DNA of 64,000 bases, from positions 1 to 64,000 of the forward strand of contig JASAON010001614.1 in NCBI GenBank assembly GCA_030849065.1, in the 5' to 3' direction. The translations under genes were made by a program, and so were the position numbers. Below are positions 41,942 through 53,728 of this stretch, one piece after another. Under the pieces are notes generated by a model. That model ran no database searches and was not told the DNA's origin. It saw nothing but the letters and a program-made list of their open reading frames with translations. Source of the stretch: Jaenimonas drosophilae (Eukaryota > Euglenozoa > Kinetoplastea > Trypanosomatida > Trypanosomatidae). Numbering within the stretch: position 1 is the stretch's first letter; the number at the start of each line of letters is the position of its first letter.

Positions 41942-42224
41942 CGAAGCAGGTAGGATGATGTTGTTGTTGTTGTTGTTGTTGAAGCTGCAGGATCATCTCA
42001 TATATACACGTTTTACGTTTTACTCCAGTGATTGCTTTGGATGTTGTTGTTGTTGGGCAGGCCCACCTTCTATTGTTTTGTGCTTTACAACATGTCTCTG
42101 ACGTTTTTCTATTGGCATGCGCAGTTCATGTAGAGCGCGGTGTGACGTTGGAGGTGTTGCGAGATGATGATGTGTGTGCGTGTGTGTGTATGTGTGTATT
42201 CATCTTCGCGTGTATGACGGATGG

Positions 42225-42255
<31 letters not shown>

Positions 42256-43977
42256 GCACAACTCATCTCTCTCCACCACCACCACCATTTCCTCCTCCTC
42301 CTTTTCATCATTACAATGACTTTAAGCGCCATCCATTCTGAGTGTTCTGTTTTGGTACTGTTGTTGTTGGTGATGGCACTCACGTCGTGCAGTGTTTTGG
42401 GGAGCAACATCACACAAGAACAAAAAACAATGACTACATCATCATCCTCACCATCGAAGGCTATACCCAACCATACCCTTCACGAAACATGCAAAATCGT
42501 TGTTGTTGCTGGAGAATAGTGTGGCGCACGAGTAGGCGCACCAACCACGATTTTCATGTTTCATCTTTCTTCGTTCCGTTGGTGATAGACCTTCCTATTT
42601 TTTTTGTTGTTGTTGTCGGTTGTTGGGGGAAAGAGGCAGCAAACCGTTCTCATCAAGTGTATTCGAGTGATTTATTTTTCTTGGTTTTTTTTTTTGGTGA
42701 TGCAGATGTGCACGAAAACAGTGGCTGATTGTTGTGGTAGTTCTCAGTGAAATGCAGCGATTCACAGAAGCACGTACGCACACAGCCATAAAGATGTATG
42801 AATGGCATCATGAGCTTTCTGCGTCTGTACTCAGCCAACCACATTTTCATTTTCACCCTCGATGTTTTCTTGATGTGCCCTTCCTCGTTCTGGTTTCACG
42901 CCTGTTTCAGCTTTCGCTCTGCCCCTTCTTCGAATAGAAGGATGCGCTTAACGTCATTCCCAGACTAACTTTTTTTTTTTTCAGCTTTCGTACTCCCCCT
43001 TCTCACTTTACAAGCAATGCGGCTGTGTGGTTGCTTCACGTGCGCGATGATTCATCCTCCTCCTCCTCCTTCTCCCTTCTTACCCATCCTCACAATGAGG
43101 TGGAGGAGCATGTTTTGCCGTCACGGCATACGCACACAAGAGTGAATACCCAGATTTCTTCATTTTGTATATTTTTATTTTTTCCTGCTTCGTTTTTTTT
43201 TGTTTCTTTTGCTGTTGATGCAGCGTGACCAGAAAATATATTCGCCTCATTTCTATTGCTGCTGAAATGTATCGCTCCCACAACGGTGCGGCGTAGGTGA
43301 AGCACAAGCAGGTTCCCCCGAACAGCACAATTTGATGATGATGATATTTATTCTGGTGCTGCGTGTTGTCCATGAGTGTGATGGTACACAACGTGATGTG
43401 CCCGCCAGTATGACTTGTGTGTTTGGTAAGACCTAGCCCTAGCACACTGCCCTTCATCATCATCTTCCTCATCATCATCATCCTCTCTTGTGCTCTTCAT
43501 CTTCCTGTAGTTTCCTTGTAGAGCACCCCTCTCCCTCCCTGTGAGCTCCTTAACCCTCATTCATCTCTTTAGACCTCAGACAACAAGAGTTGCGTGAAGG
43601 ATTGAGATACACACTTAACACATACACACACACACGCACACACAGTTTTTGTAGCTTTTGTTTCTTCGTTGGCTCGTGGTCTTCGCCTTGTAGCTCATCG
43701 GTGTTCCTCCCAACTGATTTATTTTTTTCTTTGCGGGGCTGTGCGAGACGTCGTCCAAGGTTTAAAACTGCAAATTTTTTTTTTTAAAAAAAGTTGTAAA
43801 GACAATCTGACGTACCTGGGCAACAGTGCACCGCCCTTCAGCTTGACTGCACCTGCACGTCGTGTGTTGTGCAGATCAAGGATTGCTCGTCATCTACGCC
43901 ACACGCTTGATTGTTGTGTATTGTTTTGCGCATCCTACGTGGAAATCTTTGTAATTCCACGCATCCTGAGGTGCGTG
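41942..43977. other. 2-kb intergenic region between the array and the ubiquitin-like cluster
   Basis: Contains a GTT run (about 41960-41981), a CA microsatellite at 42236-42256, a low-confidence small ORF with a signal-peptide-like start (42316-42519), T-rich tracts and CA runs near 43622. A TTG-initiated extension of the next CDS covers 43669-43977, but the ATG at 43978 is preferred. Confidence 0.45.
42316..42519 (+). CDS. Possible small secreted or lipoprotein-like peptide (67 aa)
   Basis: A 67-residue frame from the ATG at 42316. It follows a CA repeat ending in AG and a long pyrimidine stretch, a credible trans-splice context. The product starts with a signal-peptide-like core, VLVLLLLVMALTSCSVLGS, then a polar Thr/Ser-rich segment and an N-x-T site (NIT). 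Against it: it is short, no family is recognised, and part of the hydrophobic core comes from GTTGTTG repeats. Confidence 0.3.
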   Translation: MTLSAIHSECSVLVLLLLVMALTSCSVLGSNITQEQKTMTTSSSSPSKAIPNHTLHETCKIVVVAGE

Positions 43978-46900
43978 ATGCCCCAATCACCGGCAAAGAT
44001 GCCGAGATCCGCGTCACCCGTGACACGGGATGCGAGCGAGGACCACATTTTTTTCGTAGATGAGCCCAGTGGTGAGCGCTTCAAGCTTCTCTTTCATGGT
44101 GACATCAACCGTTTGAGCGTATCCAAGATTCGGCGGTATTTGCGCCTGAATCGCATCAACGATGAAAATGATTTGTGCTTTGAGGGGCGCGTGTTGTCGG
44201 ATGATATGCGCGGTGGTGATTTTGGTTTGAAGCGTGGAGCTGTGCTCAAGCTACGCAGACCATCCCCGGCGTCTGAACCACACCAGCATCATCATCATCA
44301 GCAGCCACAGCAACACAACAACAAGAAGCAGCAACAGAACAAGAGCAAGAAGAAACATGATAGGGAGGCTCCAGCACACCACAACGGCCCCAGCTCCTAC
44401 GAAGATCGTCTGCTGCTCAACAATGAATCCTACGCACTACGTTTTCACATTGAGCGCGTCAAGGATGTCAAGGAAGATGCACGCAACAACAACAACAAGG
44501 ATGGTACATCTGGCATGAAGCTGCCCTATCTCAGTGGCAGCCACTCACCATCTCCCATGGGACCTACGTCGTCAGAAACAAGCAGCGACGATACGCCAGC
44601 CAACAACAAACGCCAAAAGCTGCTGATTAACAAGGCTTCATCACCAGCCTTCTCTACCGTTCTCACAGATCCATCTGTTGTAGCTCCATATGGACGTGGT
44701 GAGCCCGACCACACACGTCCAGCGCCGATTGCACGTGGATGTGGAGCTCCACCGCCAGGGGGAAATGTGAGCAGGAACAACATCAGCACCACATCACCCC
44801 CAGAGGAAATAGTGATGAGCCCAGGTTCTTCGCACTACATCCAGAAGCTGCAGGAGATGCTTCGCCAAGCAGAAGCACTCAGCTATACCAATGCCACCAC
44901 CACCAACAACAACAACAACAAGATGTGCTCTACCACCAATCTTCAGCCACCTGCCGCACAGTACTCCTCACCGCAGTATGAGATGATGCCTCCACGAAGC
45001 ATGGGCCTCGCTCCCGATTCACTTCGCTCGACGCCTGCGATTCAAGCAAGTGCGCCACCAGCCGCTGGCGCAACCCGACCAACATCGAACCACAACAACA
45101 CCACCAACCAACAAGTGATGGAGGAGATGCGTGAGGTGCGTGCGGCGGTGGCGGATATGACGGGCATGCTCATGGAGATGAAGAAGCGCGAGGCGCGACA
45201 ACCATCCCCAAGCTCCTCCACCACTGACAGCAGCATCAGCACACCAAACGAATCGCATCGTAGAAAAGATGGTAGAAGTCACGTTCATCACAATCATGTG
45301 CCACCTCCACCACCTCCACCACCTCCGATGAAGACCCCTCGTCGTGGTGAGCGCACTCCGCGTAGTGATCGGCGCCATCCACCCATGGAGCCCGCTGAGG
45401 ATCTCACACAACGTTTGCAGCAGGTTCTTCCACGAGCAGAAGTGGTGTTGCAACGTCTTCTCGGCGCACTGCGTGTGGCGGCATCAGAGCCCGCATCGGC
45501 ACGTCGCTCGGAAGTCGCCTCCGTGGAACCGCACGCCGTGAAGGAGCTCATCATCTCACCATCGCAATCCGTCTTCGTGGACGAGGCAACGGCGCCAACA
45601 GGGAGAGCGATGGGTGAGGAGCTACGCAGCATGCACGGCCTTCTCAAGGAGTTGGTGGCGATGGTGGAGCGTGGCGGTGGCGGTGGCAACGGCATGGTGA
45701 ATGGCCGCCTTCCTTCGCATCGCTCACCCACACATCATTCTCCTTCCAAGAAGGACAATGTTGGTGCACGTGCTGCCACCCCACTCGCACAAGATCTTCA
45801 ACGCGTGATGTCCTACACGGAACATGCCTTGGCGGATTTGGTTCAGGTTCTACACTCTCAGCGTTCTCAACCTGATGTTGCAGCGCTAACCTCTCCACGC
45901 CACGACCGCCAACATGCATCGCCAGACTCCATCCATCTACACTCACCGAGGCATCCGTCTAGCCATCATCATCATCATGGTGATGATGTGGTGCCGGAAA
46001 ACACGCACACGCATCGCTCGCACAGCGTGCGCCGGCCATCTCCTCTTCGTAGTGGATCTTCGCATCATCACCATCATCAATCCCAGCCACATCATGAGCA
46101 GCAACATGAAGCACATCCTCCTCCTTCCAGTAGCCGTCATGATGTGCCACACACGAAGGAGGACGTTATTCTGAAGGAGGTCCACGACATACATCACGTG
46201 TTGCGTAGTTTGGTGAAGATGATTCATAAGGACAAGGATGAAAAAGAAGTGAAGCCCATTTCACCCACACGCGTTCAATCCCAGCGCTCACCAAGTCCTG
46301 AAAACATCTCCGCCTCACCCAACTCTTCCAGCCCGCGCTCCACCGACACCCGACGAACGCGCCCGCCACCGTCCATCTCGCCCAACGATATCCTCGGCCA
46401 AGAGGGCCGGCACCTCCGCGACACGGTACAGCGCGCGGAGCAGGTGATTCATCGTCTTTTGCACCTCGCACAAGGCCAGCCCAACACATCTGCATCCCTC
46501 ACCACCGACAGCAACAACAACAACAACTTAGAACGCAAGCACACCAAACGCTTTGATCAAGCACAACTTCCCTCTTCTGGTCCAGGTGTCGGGGAGGATT
46601 CCTTCGCCACGACGGGCTCCGAATCTGCGGTGATTCAGCAGCATGTGGTGGAGCACCTCGGCAGCGTGCAGCACATGGTGGAGCAGCTCTCTCAGGTGAT
46701 GCGATCCCAGCGTAGCGTGCATGACCCATCGCCTGCCGCGGAGGGTGCCATGCCAGCATCTCACCAGTTTGATGTTCTCCCGCTGCCACCAACCTCCATT
46801 GGTGGTGATGGGGATCTTGGCTCCGCGCAACTTGCCAACAACAACAACAACCCTAAACCCACTTCACAACAACAACAACAACAGCAACAACGCTCACAGG

Positions 46901-47523
46901 ATGGTGGTGTTCCGCCTGTTGTGGTTCAGAAACGTCTGAAGGACATCACTGCGGAAGTGGAGGAGGTCCTGAATGGGCTCACGCAACTTGTGCATGTGTT
47001 AGAGGAGCGTGGTATTTCACCCAACGCCAACACACAGAGTGGGAGCTTACAGCAGAATCGTCCAGTACCACTGGCGCGTGGAAGTGGGCGTGATCCGCTG
47101 CCATCGTCTTCAAACGTGGAGGAACAACCGCAACGCTTGGCGATGCGCGAACACCTTTACACGGAGCTCCCGTCACAAGCCGTGGAGGTACCGCCAATGG
47201 CGGAGTTGTATCCAGGCCAATCTGCCACACTGCAGCTCTCCACGCGCTATGATGAAGAGGCACAACCCTATCGCTATGCCCATCAACAACCCACAATGAG
47301 CTCCAGTCGCTCACCACGAAGCCAACCATCTCCACATTCATCTCGGCAGGTTTCTGGCCGAGGATCGCTGGCCTCACATCCCTTGAATAACAACAACAAC
47401 AACTCCGCACGTGGTAGCTCTAAACAGCTGTACAATCATGCACTCTATATGCTGGGTGATGTAGAGAGTATTCTGGGTGATTTGCAGAGCATCATGGGCC
47501 CTGAAGCTCAGCAACGAATGTAG
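43978..47523 (+). CDS. Large protein with ubiquitin-like N-terminus and repeated helical modules
   Basis: A 1,181-residue protein. Residues about 23-95 have the ubiquitin-like pattern: beta-strand HIFFVDEPSGERFKLLFH, helix RLSVSKIRRYLRLNRI, then LCFEGRVLSDDMRGGDFGLK and RGAVLKLRR. There is no terminal Gly-Gly, so the domain is not processed like ubiquitin. Low-complexity regions (Asn, Gln, His, Pro) separate short amphipathic helices with a common look: LPRAEVVLQRLLGALR, MHGLLKELVAMVE, YTEHALADLVQVLHSQ, EVHDIHHVLRSLVKMI, TVQRAEQVIHRLLHLA, LGSVQHMVEQLSQVM, EVEEVLNGLTQLVHVLEERG and MLGDVESILGDLQSIMG. These probably form coiled coils or helix bundles. The same ubiquitin-like domain occurs at 48251 and similar helices at 50155. 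It may be a structural or adaptor protein; function unknown. The start at the ATG 43978 directly precedes the conserved domain. Confidence 0.75.
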   Translation: MPQSPAKMPRSASPVTRDASEDHIFFVDEPSGERFKLLFHGDINRLSVSKIRRYLRLNRINDENDLCFEGRVLSDDMRGGDFGLKRGAVLKLRRPSPASEPHQHHHHQQPQQHNNKKQQQNKSKKKHDREAPAHHNGPSSYEDRLLLNNESYALRFHIERVKDVKEDARNNNNKDGTSGMKLPYLSGSHSPSPMGPTSSETSSDDTPANNKRQKLLINKASSPAFSTVLTDPSVVAPYGRGEPDHTRPAPIARGCGAPPPGGNVSRNNISTTSPPEEIVMSPGSSHYIQKLQEMLRQAEALSYTNATTTNNNNNKMCSTTNLQPPAAQYSSPQYEMMPPRSMGLAPDSLRSTPAIQASAPPAAGATRPTSNHNNTTNQQVMEEMREVRAAVADMTGMLMEMKKREARQPSPSSSTTDSSISTPNESHRRKDGRSHVHHNHVPPPPPPPPPMKTPRRGERTPRSDRRHPPMEPAEDLTQRLQQVLPRAEVVLQRLLGALRVAASEPASARRSEVASVEPHAVKELIISPSQSVFVDEATAPTGRAMGEELRSMHGLLKELVAMVERGGGGGNGMVNGRLPSHRSPTHHSPSKKDNVGARAATPLAQDLQRVMSYTEHALADLVQVLHSQRSQPDVAALTSPRHDRQHASPDSIHLHSPRHPSSHHHHHGDDVVPENTHTHRSHSVRRPSPLRSGSSHHHHHQSQPHHEQQHEAHPPPSSSRHDVPHTKEDVILKEVHDIHHVLRSLVKMIHKDKDEKEVKPISPTRVQSQRSPSPENISASPNSSSPRSTDTRRTRPPPSISPNDILGQEGRHLRDTVQRAEQVIHRLLHLAQGQPNTSASLTTDSNNNNNLERKHTKRFDQAQLPSSGPGVGEDSFATTGSESAVIQQHVVEHLGSVQHMVEQLSQVMRSQRSVHDPSPAAEGAMPASHQFDVLPLPPTSIGGDGDLGSAQLANNNNNPKPTSQQQQQQQQRSQDGGVPPVVVQKRLKDITAEVEEVLNGLTQLVHVLEERGISPNANTQSGSLQQNRPVPLARGSGRDPLPSSSNVEEQPQRLAMREHLYTELPSQAVEVPPMAELYPGQSATLQLSTRYDEEAQPYRYAHQQPTMSSSRSPRSQPSPHSSRQVSGRGSLASHPLNNNNNNSARGSSKQLYNHALYMLGDVESILGDLQSIMGPEAQQRM

Positions 47524-48250
47524 ATGGGCTGAGATAATTCTACGGATGATGATGATGCCGCAACTAAAGACCCTCAGCAAAACATGCATGCTCTTCATCA
47601 TCACCATCATTCGGAGAAGTCTCCGTGATGGTGTGGCATATTTCTACGACTGCCTCCATGTGCGTCCTCCTTAGTCATAAATGTTTTTTTTGTTTTCAGA
47701 AATATATGTGCTCCTCCTCTGCATACATCCACAACAACATCGTCGTCATCTACGTCCATGTTGCCAACTTCACCACCTCCTCTCATCCATCGATATGCTA
47801 ACACGTACGGAGTAGAAGAAAAACTGTATGTGTGTGTGCGCGCGCGCTGCACCATGTTTTTTTGTTGTTGTTGTTGTTGGTGAATGATGTACCATTATAA
47901 TAGAGCATTGCGTTCTTACTTTTAGAGCTACGTAGAGCAGCGACTCACGCGTGTGTGAAGAGGATGGGATTGATCAATCTGCATCTGTTGGTGGAACATA
48001 GAATGGATACGTCCATGTGCGTGTGTGTGGCTTTCATGGTGAATACCCAACCTCTTCTCTATGTATCTATCATCTCGTCAGTGCGTAGGGGCATCTCATT
48101 CCATCAAGCACTCCCTCGTCAGCCACACCTCTGCTCCTTCTTTCTGCTGGAGGTGTTTGGTGAGGGTGGCGTTGTATTTTTTTTGTAGTGTTTTTTTTTC
48201 CTGCTGTTGCTATTTTCTAGACAGGCATAGACCGTAAACGTAGGTCCATC
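47524..48250. other. Intergenic region
   Basis: About 730 bases with GAT and CAT triplet runs near the left end, a CG-alternating TGTGTGCGCGCGCG stretch at about 47832-47847 (potential Z-DNA) and a GTT run. A T/C tract ends in TAG at 48218-48220 as the probable splice acceptor of the next gene. No gene is seen. Confidence 0.45.
48181..48220 (+). promoter_or_regulatory. Probable trans-splice acceptor
   Basis: A T/C-rich tract with a run of nine T ends in CTAG at 48220, 30 bases before the ATG at 48251. Further AGs follow at 48224, 48230 and 48243, so the exact site is uncertain. Confidence 0.5.
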
Positions 48251-49039
48251 ATGCCCCCGGTACAGATCTTCTTCATTGATCGCCCGTACACCAAAACACG
48301 TTTTGAAGTTGTTGTGCAAGCCTACTTGCCAACACTCAGTGTATCCAAGATACGGCGCTACCTCCGCCTACGTCATGTGTCGGATGCGGAGCAGCTCACC
48401 TACAATGGGCAGCTTCTCATGGAAACGATGAAGGGGGAAGACTTTGATCTCAAGCAAGGATGTGTGCTTTATCTTGTTCCGCCCACTCCAGTATCCTCGC
48501 CACGACCAACAAGTGGTGAAACACGACCGAGTACATCTTCCTCACAGGAGGAGGATGCATCGCCACACAACCCACACGGTGAGGCGGCATCCATCTTGCA
48601 GGTATCTCCGCGAAGAGTGCCAGAAGTAGAGGAAGCTCCACAACCTCCGCCAAAAAAGAAGAAGAAGAAGAAAAAGAAGACACCTGAACTGAAGGAAGAT
48701 GTAGTATCCGCACCATCACCACCACCGCCACCACCACCTCCTCCTCCACAACAGCAACAGCAAGCACAACCACCTGCACATCTTTCTGTTCCTACGTTCA
48801 TCTCCACTCGTACAGTTGCGGTGCAGCGAGATGCTCCCCCTCCCCCACCCACAATTGAATACTACGAGTGCTCTATTTGCTCTGAAGATGATGATGAGGT
48901 GGATGCCGCACTCATTGATTTGCAACAACGTGTGCTTCACGTCCTCGAACGTATCGATATTGTGGAGGATCAGCTGAAGGACCTCAACTCAGATAACGAA
49001 GAGGAGGTTCATGAGCAACACCCACAACGTGAGCCATGA
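48251..49039 (+). CDS. Ubiquitin-like-domain protein with Pro-rich linker and coiled-coil tail
   Basis: A 262-residue paralog of the 43978 protein. Residues about 3-75 match its ubiquitin-like domain: VQIFFIDRPYTKTRFEVVV, then SVSKIRRYLRLRHVSDAEQL and TYNGQLLMETMKGEDFDLKQ and GCVLYLVPP. The stretch LSVSKIRRYLRL is identical in both proteins although the DNA differs at several codon positions. A Lys run (KKKKKKKKKT, about residues 136-145) and a poly-Pro/Gln run follow. The end is a helical segment, IDLQQRVLHVLERIDIVEDQ then LKDLNSDNEEE, comparable to a single helical module of the larger paralog. There is no Gly-Gly terminus. It is placed between its larger paralog and the true ubiquitin fusion gene. 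Function unknown. Confidence 0.75.
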   Translation: MPPVQIFFIDRPYTKTRFEVVVQAYLPTLSVSKIRRYLRLRHVSDAEQLTYNGQLLMETMKGEDFDLKQGCVLYLVPPTPVSSPRPTSGETRPSTSSSQEEDASPHNPHGEAASILQVSPRRVPEVEEAPQPPPKKKKKKKKKTPELKEDVVSAPSPPPPPPPPPPQQQQQAQPPAHLSVPTFISTRTVAVQRDAPPPPPTIEYYECSICSEDDDEVDAALIDLQQRVLHVLERIDIVEDQLKDLNSDNEEEVHEQHPQREP

Positions 49040-49256
49040 CATACAACAACAACCTACTACAAGATACAGCTCCATCTGATTGAAGATACACTCATTACTC
49101 CCTGCTGTTGTGATACCTGAGTAAAGGTTAAATGTGTGGCTACAGACATTCATCGTCCTCATCGTCATCAAAAAACATCATTGTGTGGCTGTGCCAACTC
49201 TCTCTGTTCGCTTCTCTTCACTCCCCACACCACATTCTACATCATTCATGGCTCTA

Positions 49257-49710
<454 letters not shown>

Positions 49711-50154
49711 GCACGTGTACGTGGCGCAGAGATGCACACGTCGTGGATGATGCCTGCACTCTCTCACACAACAGTACGACGCTTGAATTTCTTTGTTATT
49801 TATACACCAACATAACACCAACACCCCCTGAGTGGTTTCCTACTACTAACACCTACACTCATCTAAGGGGTCTGTCTGTGTTTGCGTACTGTGATAGTCA
49901 TCTCATTCTAACCTCTCTCTTCTTGTTTGTGCGTTATGATATGCGTAGCATGAGCACGTGTGTGCATCCATTGGCATATCCTCTCCTCCACGCCCATCCA
50001 TTCTGCGGTCCTTCATTTGGCCATTGACGGAGCAGCGCCGCCACACACCACCTCATTTTTTTTTCTTTTGCATCGCATCCACGCTCCATCGCCCTCCCCA
50101 CGCACACATCGCTGCTCGCTAGCACACCAACATCATCATCCACATTACTGGAAC
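49711..50154. other. Intergenic region
   Basis: About 440 bases with two pyrimidine-rich stretches (around 49905-49925 and 50055-50072) that could serve the 50155 gene. No gene is seen. Confidence 0.45.
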
Positions 50155-52745
50155 ATGCAGCACAATGATTCTGGGGCCACACTCGTTTCGCAAATTGGTC
50201 AGCTCATGACAAGCTTCTCCTCCAACAATTCGGCACCAGACCCAACGGTGATTGAGCGCTCGTTTCACTTGATGCTGCAACTGGAGCGGCTCTTCAGCCA
50301 CATTCTTCAGAACATGATGGAAGCAGAGCTGGACCACCCCACTCTCTCCTCCCACGCACACCGCAAGGCTGATGCATCAGGGAGAGGCGCGGCCTCCCGT
50401 ACACCAAATCCCCCAGCCACATCACACCGCACGCGCACCCACAGCCGCCACACCTCCTCCCGCAGCCACCCACCACACAGCAAACACACAACTTTGGCAA
50501 CACAGCTTCAGGAGCTGAAGCACCTTCTTCAACAGCTCAAAGCGGCCATACAAGAGCCCTCATCACGACGCCCACACCTACCCACCACAAAAAAGGCACC
50601 ACCCATCACACTTCAGCACTACGAATCGGCAATGCAGCACATCCAGGAAATGATTGGCCAGCTTCACGCCCTCTTCCATGAACGCCTTCTTCACTCCGTC
50701 AGCAAGAACTTCAGCATCAACACGGAGATGCAGGAGCTCATGGAAACAACACCACCTCCACCATCGAACAACACAACATCCCTCCATCCGATGCCATCTG
50801 CCGTCCTACACCCACTCTCGCAGCAAGAACTCATGTCAGACCGCTTCACTCCACAGCCTGCAGCAACGCCTGACGCCCAACAATCTGTGCAACAGCTTCC
50901 TTCAGCCGTAATGCGGCCACCATCACAGACAGAGATGCTCTCTGGACGTATGGCAGGCCAGGCTGCAGCAACGCCTGACACCCAACAATCTGTGCAACAG
51001 CTTCNGCCGTAATGCGGCCACCATCACAGACAGAGATGCTCTCTGGACCGATGGCCGGGATGACGCCTGAGGATGCTGGTTGTGTGCCTGCATCGAAGCC
51101 TTCTGGCAGCCAACGTAAGAGGCAGCCTGTGTGTGTGCATGAGAGCGGAGGTCGTGGGAGGTATACTGAGGAAGAAGAACGTTTGCTCCGAGAGGCGGAG
51201 CGCTGCTTGTTGGTGGTGTATCCGCTGCTGCAGAGGTTGTGTTGTTGGGTGGAGCTGGATGAGTTCCGCTGCGTATTCGAGGCCATGGGGGAGCACATTG
51301 AATCAGCTACACAACAACGGCTGATGTCTGGAGATAAGGGCCTGTTGCGTCTGGAGCCAAAACAGAAGCACACCCATGAAGGTGGCGCGTATGAGGAGGT
51401 TGTGGGTTGGATGCCCGGGCATGAGGACCAACAGGGGTCTGCAGGATCCATGGAAGTACAGGTGCCAGCTGCCCAGTCTTGCCCGAGCCATGTGATCTCG
51501 ATGCCCTCCGAATCTGTGGTGAATCCGCTCATGAAGATTCAGCGTTGTCCTCCCTTGACGGATGTGGAGGAGGAGGAGGAAACACCAGGGCCTGAGAGAG
51601 ACAGTACCTCTCCGAGCACCACATATGGCAGCCCACGAGAGCCCCGTGAAAGGTCGCAGACGCGGTCGCTGCTGCCATCTTCGGTGGTGGAGTCTATTGA
51701 ATTGGATCACCTCCCCTCCATCATCATGCCATCACGGGCATCCATGGTGGTGCCAGAGCTGGAGCAGATGCTGAGCCGCCAACCTCTGACGGTGCCTTCA
51801 CCCAACCACGATGGAGGCGGCTTGGTGGCCTTGTTACCTCCACAGGCGCAACAAGAGGCGAGGTGCGTGGCACAGGGTGATGTGGCAGCAACCTATGAGG
51901 TGCCACTTCCAGGAGAGGAGGAGAGTAGCCCCTTAACCCAAGATGCCATGGAGTTGGTGCGCAAACGTCTGGATGAAACAGTCAGGACGATTGAAACAAC
52001 TCTTCAGCCTCTCGGTGAGGCACTCGAGGAGCTGCGTCTGCGTGGTGTGGAGGTACCCTTCATTCCTCTTCTCACGGCCTCCAGCCCAGACTACAGCGAG
52101 GACGACCTGCAGCGGGAGTTGGCCAACACACAGGTTCCTGGCAGGGTGCGTAGCTCCTCCAGCGGATCTTCCGATAACCCAACCGCCTCGCTGCACAACG
52201 CCGTGGGAACCTTGCAGTCTGCATCATCACACATTTCTCAGGCGTGGGTGGCCTTGGAGGAGGTGGCACGGATGCTGCGTGCGCGTGGTGTTGATCCCTC
52301 ATGCGCCGTGGACGTGTTGCGGCGCAGATCATCATCATCCATGGCGGCGGCGGCGGCGACGGTTGCTGCCCCACCACACATCCTGCCACAGCCCCTTATT
52401 CAGCGCACCACAACCCACGTGATGGATGCTGGATCCTACACCCATCTCCAGTCCACTGGCCACCTTGCCTCGCCGCCACGGATGCCACCTCAGCCTCCGC
52501 AGCAGCAGATAAGCCCAACGTGCCCCAACATACCAGACATTCCACGACGCGTTTCACTTCAATCGAACCAACCTAATGATTCTCCCATGGGTGGCACCGG
52601 CTCACATGCAACACAACACGGATTCTCTTTTGAGGGCAGCAGTGCGAAGAGATCGCCAACATCGATGCAGCAGAGTGTCCTTCCCATCACGGGCTTCGAA
52701 CTGCCCGACTACCGCCGCTCTGGAAGCACCGGTATGAGGGATTAG
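50155..52745 (+). CDS. Helical-module protein with a 35-residue tandem repeat; assembly break at 51005
   Basis: Two frames read as one protein of about 860 residues: 50155-51004 and 51012-52745. They are separated only by an N at 51005 and a four-base shortfall relative to the neighbouring repeat copy, so I treat the break as an assembly defect and not a pseudogene. The product has repeated amphipathic helices like those of the 43978 protein: FHLMLQLERLFSHILQNMME, LQELKHLLQQLKAAIQ, YESAMQHIQEMIGQLHALFH, RLDETVRTIETTLQPLGEAL and LQSASSHISQAWVALEEVAR. A 105-base (35-residue) repeat containing PSAVMRPPSQTEMLSG runs from about 50860 to the break. There is no ubiquitin-like domain, no signal peptide and no membrane span. 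Its position beside the two ubiquitin-like paralogs and its shared helices suggest a related structural role; function unknown. Confidence 0.68.
50860..51069 (+). repeat. 105-bp in-frame tandem repeat, probably collapsed at 51005
   Basis: The segment starting GCAGCAACGCCTGAC at 50860 recurs at 50965, a period of 105 bases. The two copies differ by few bases. The second copy is interrupted by N at 51005 where four bases are missing compared with the first (CTTCCTTCAGCCG against CTTCNGCCG). A whole number of repeat units may also be missing. Confidence 0.75.
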
Positions 52746-53728
52746 AGTAGCACAGACAAACACACCTCGTCCTTCGTCCTCACCAACTTGAGTTTCATTG
52801 TTTCGTGGTTTTAGATGTTTGAGTACGGCAAAGAAAGAAATAGAACAACTTTTTTTTATAGGTTCAGAGTCATAGCCATCCTTCGGCAGTTTTGGTGTGC
52901 CGTGGCAGATGCTGCACATGTATGTTGTTTTTCAGAGGCAGAGATGAATCCAGCCTAGAGAAGTTTGCGGGCTACATTGGCCTACGGCAACACTATTTTT
53001 GAACTGGTTTTCTTTCGTGTGCTCCACCTCGTCTTTTCCACGATGCACGAGGCTCCAGTCACCCTCTTTCATATCAGACATCAACATTGTGTGTTCTCAC
53101 TCCTTCTTGCGTGCAACACACCAACACATGTTTGGTATTCGCCCTCTTCTTCCCACCTCCACCGCCTCTCACTCTCTCTTAATCTCGACAATTGGCACCA
53201 AAATCATGCCACCACCCTTGGTGCGGCACCTCTCACCCCATCACCTTTTGCTTCACCACTACATTGTTTTCCATGTTGATGAGCAGACGCGTCTCAACTC
53301 CACTCCCCTCACGTGTACGATCTCCCTGTATGGTAAGAGCATCAAAAGACTCTTTTCACGCGTTTCCAGTACATGTTGAGATACAACATGAATATCCGCT
53401 GCACATGAACCTACTGCACTGAGACACCCAAAGTGAGCCACACTCGCTCTTGCAACCGCTACGTTTCTCACGTCTTCTTCACTTCTTCTTCACTTCTTCT
53501 TCTTCATGTGTGTAGGTGACCTTTGCAGCCACATCATACATTCCTTGATTTTGTTTCTCGCTCGTTCCTTTGTTGGTCGGTACCTCTCCCGACCCAACAG
53601 AGCCATCCGACCTTTTATTTTCTCTTTTCACACACAACATACACACTTTTTTCTTTCGATTTAGTTGTTGCTTCTGTGGCACTTGTACCACGTAGCCAAG
53701 ACTTCTTATTTCTGCTCACACACACGTC
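52746..53728. other. Intergenic region
   Basis: About 980 bases. Pyrimidine-rich tracts occur around 53130-53185 and 53470-53510; a CTTCTTCACTTCTTCTTCA repeat (about 53473-53505) ends near GTGTGTAG at 53510-53517. A T-rich tract also lies at 53640-53665. No gene is seen. Confidence 0.45.

Noticed and set aside
51005..51011. Frameshift making the 50155 gene a pseudogene
   Set aside because: The break coincides with an N inside a tandem repeat and reading resumes in the correct phase, so an assembly defect is more likely.
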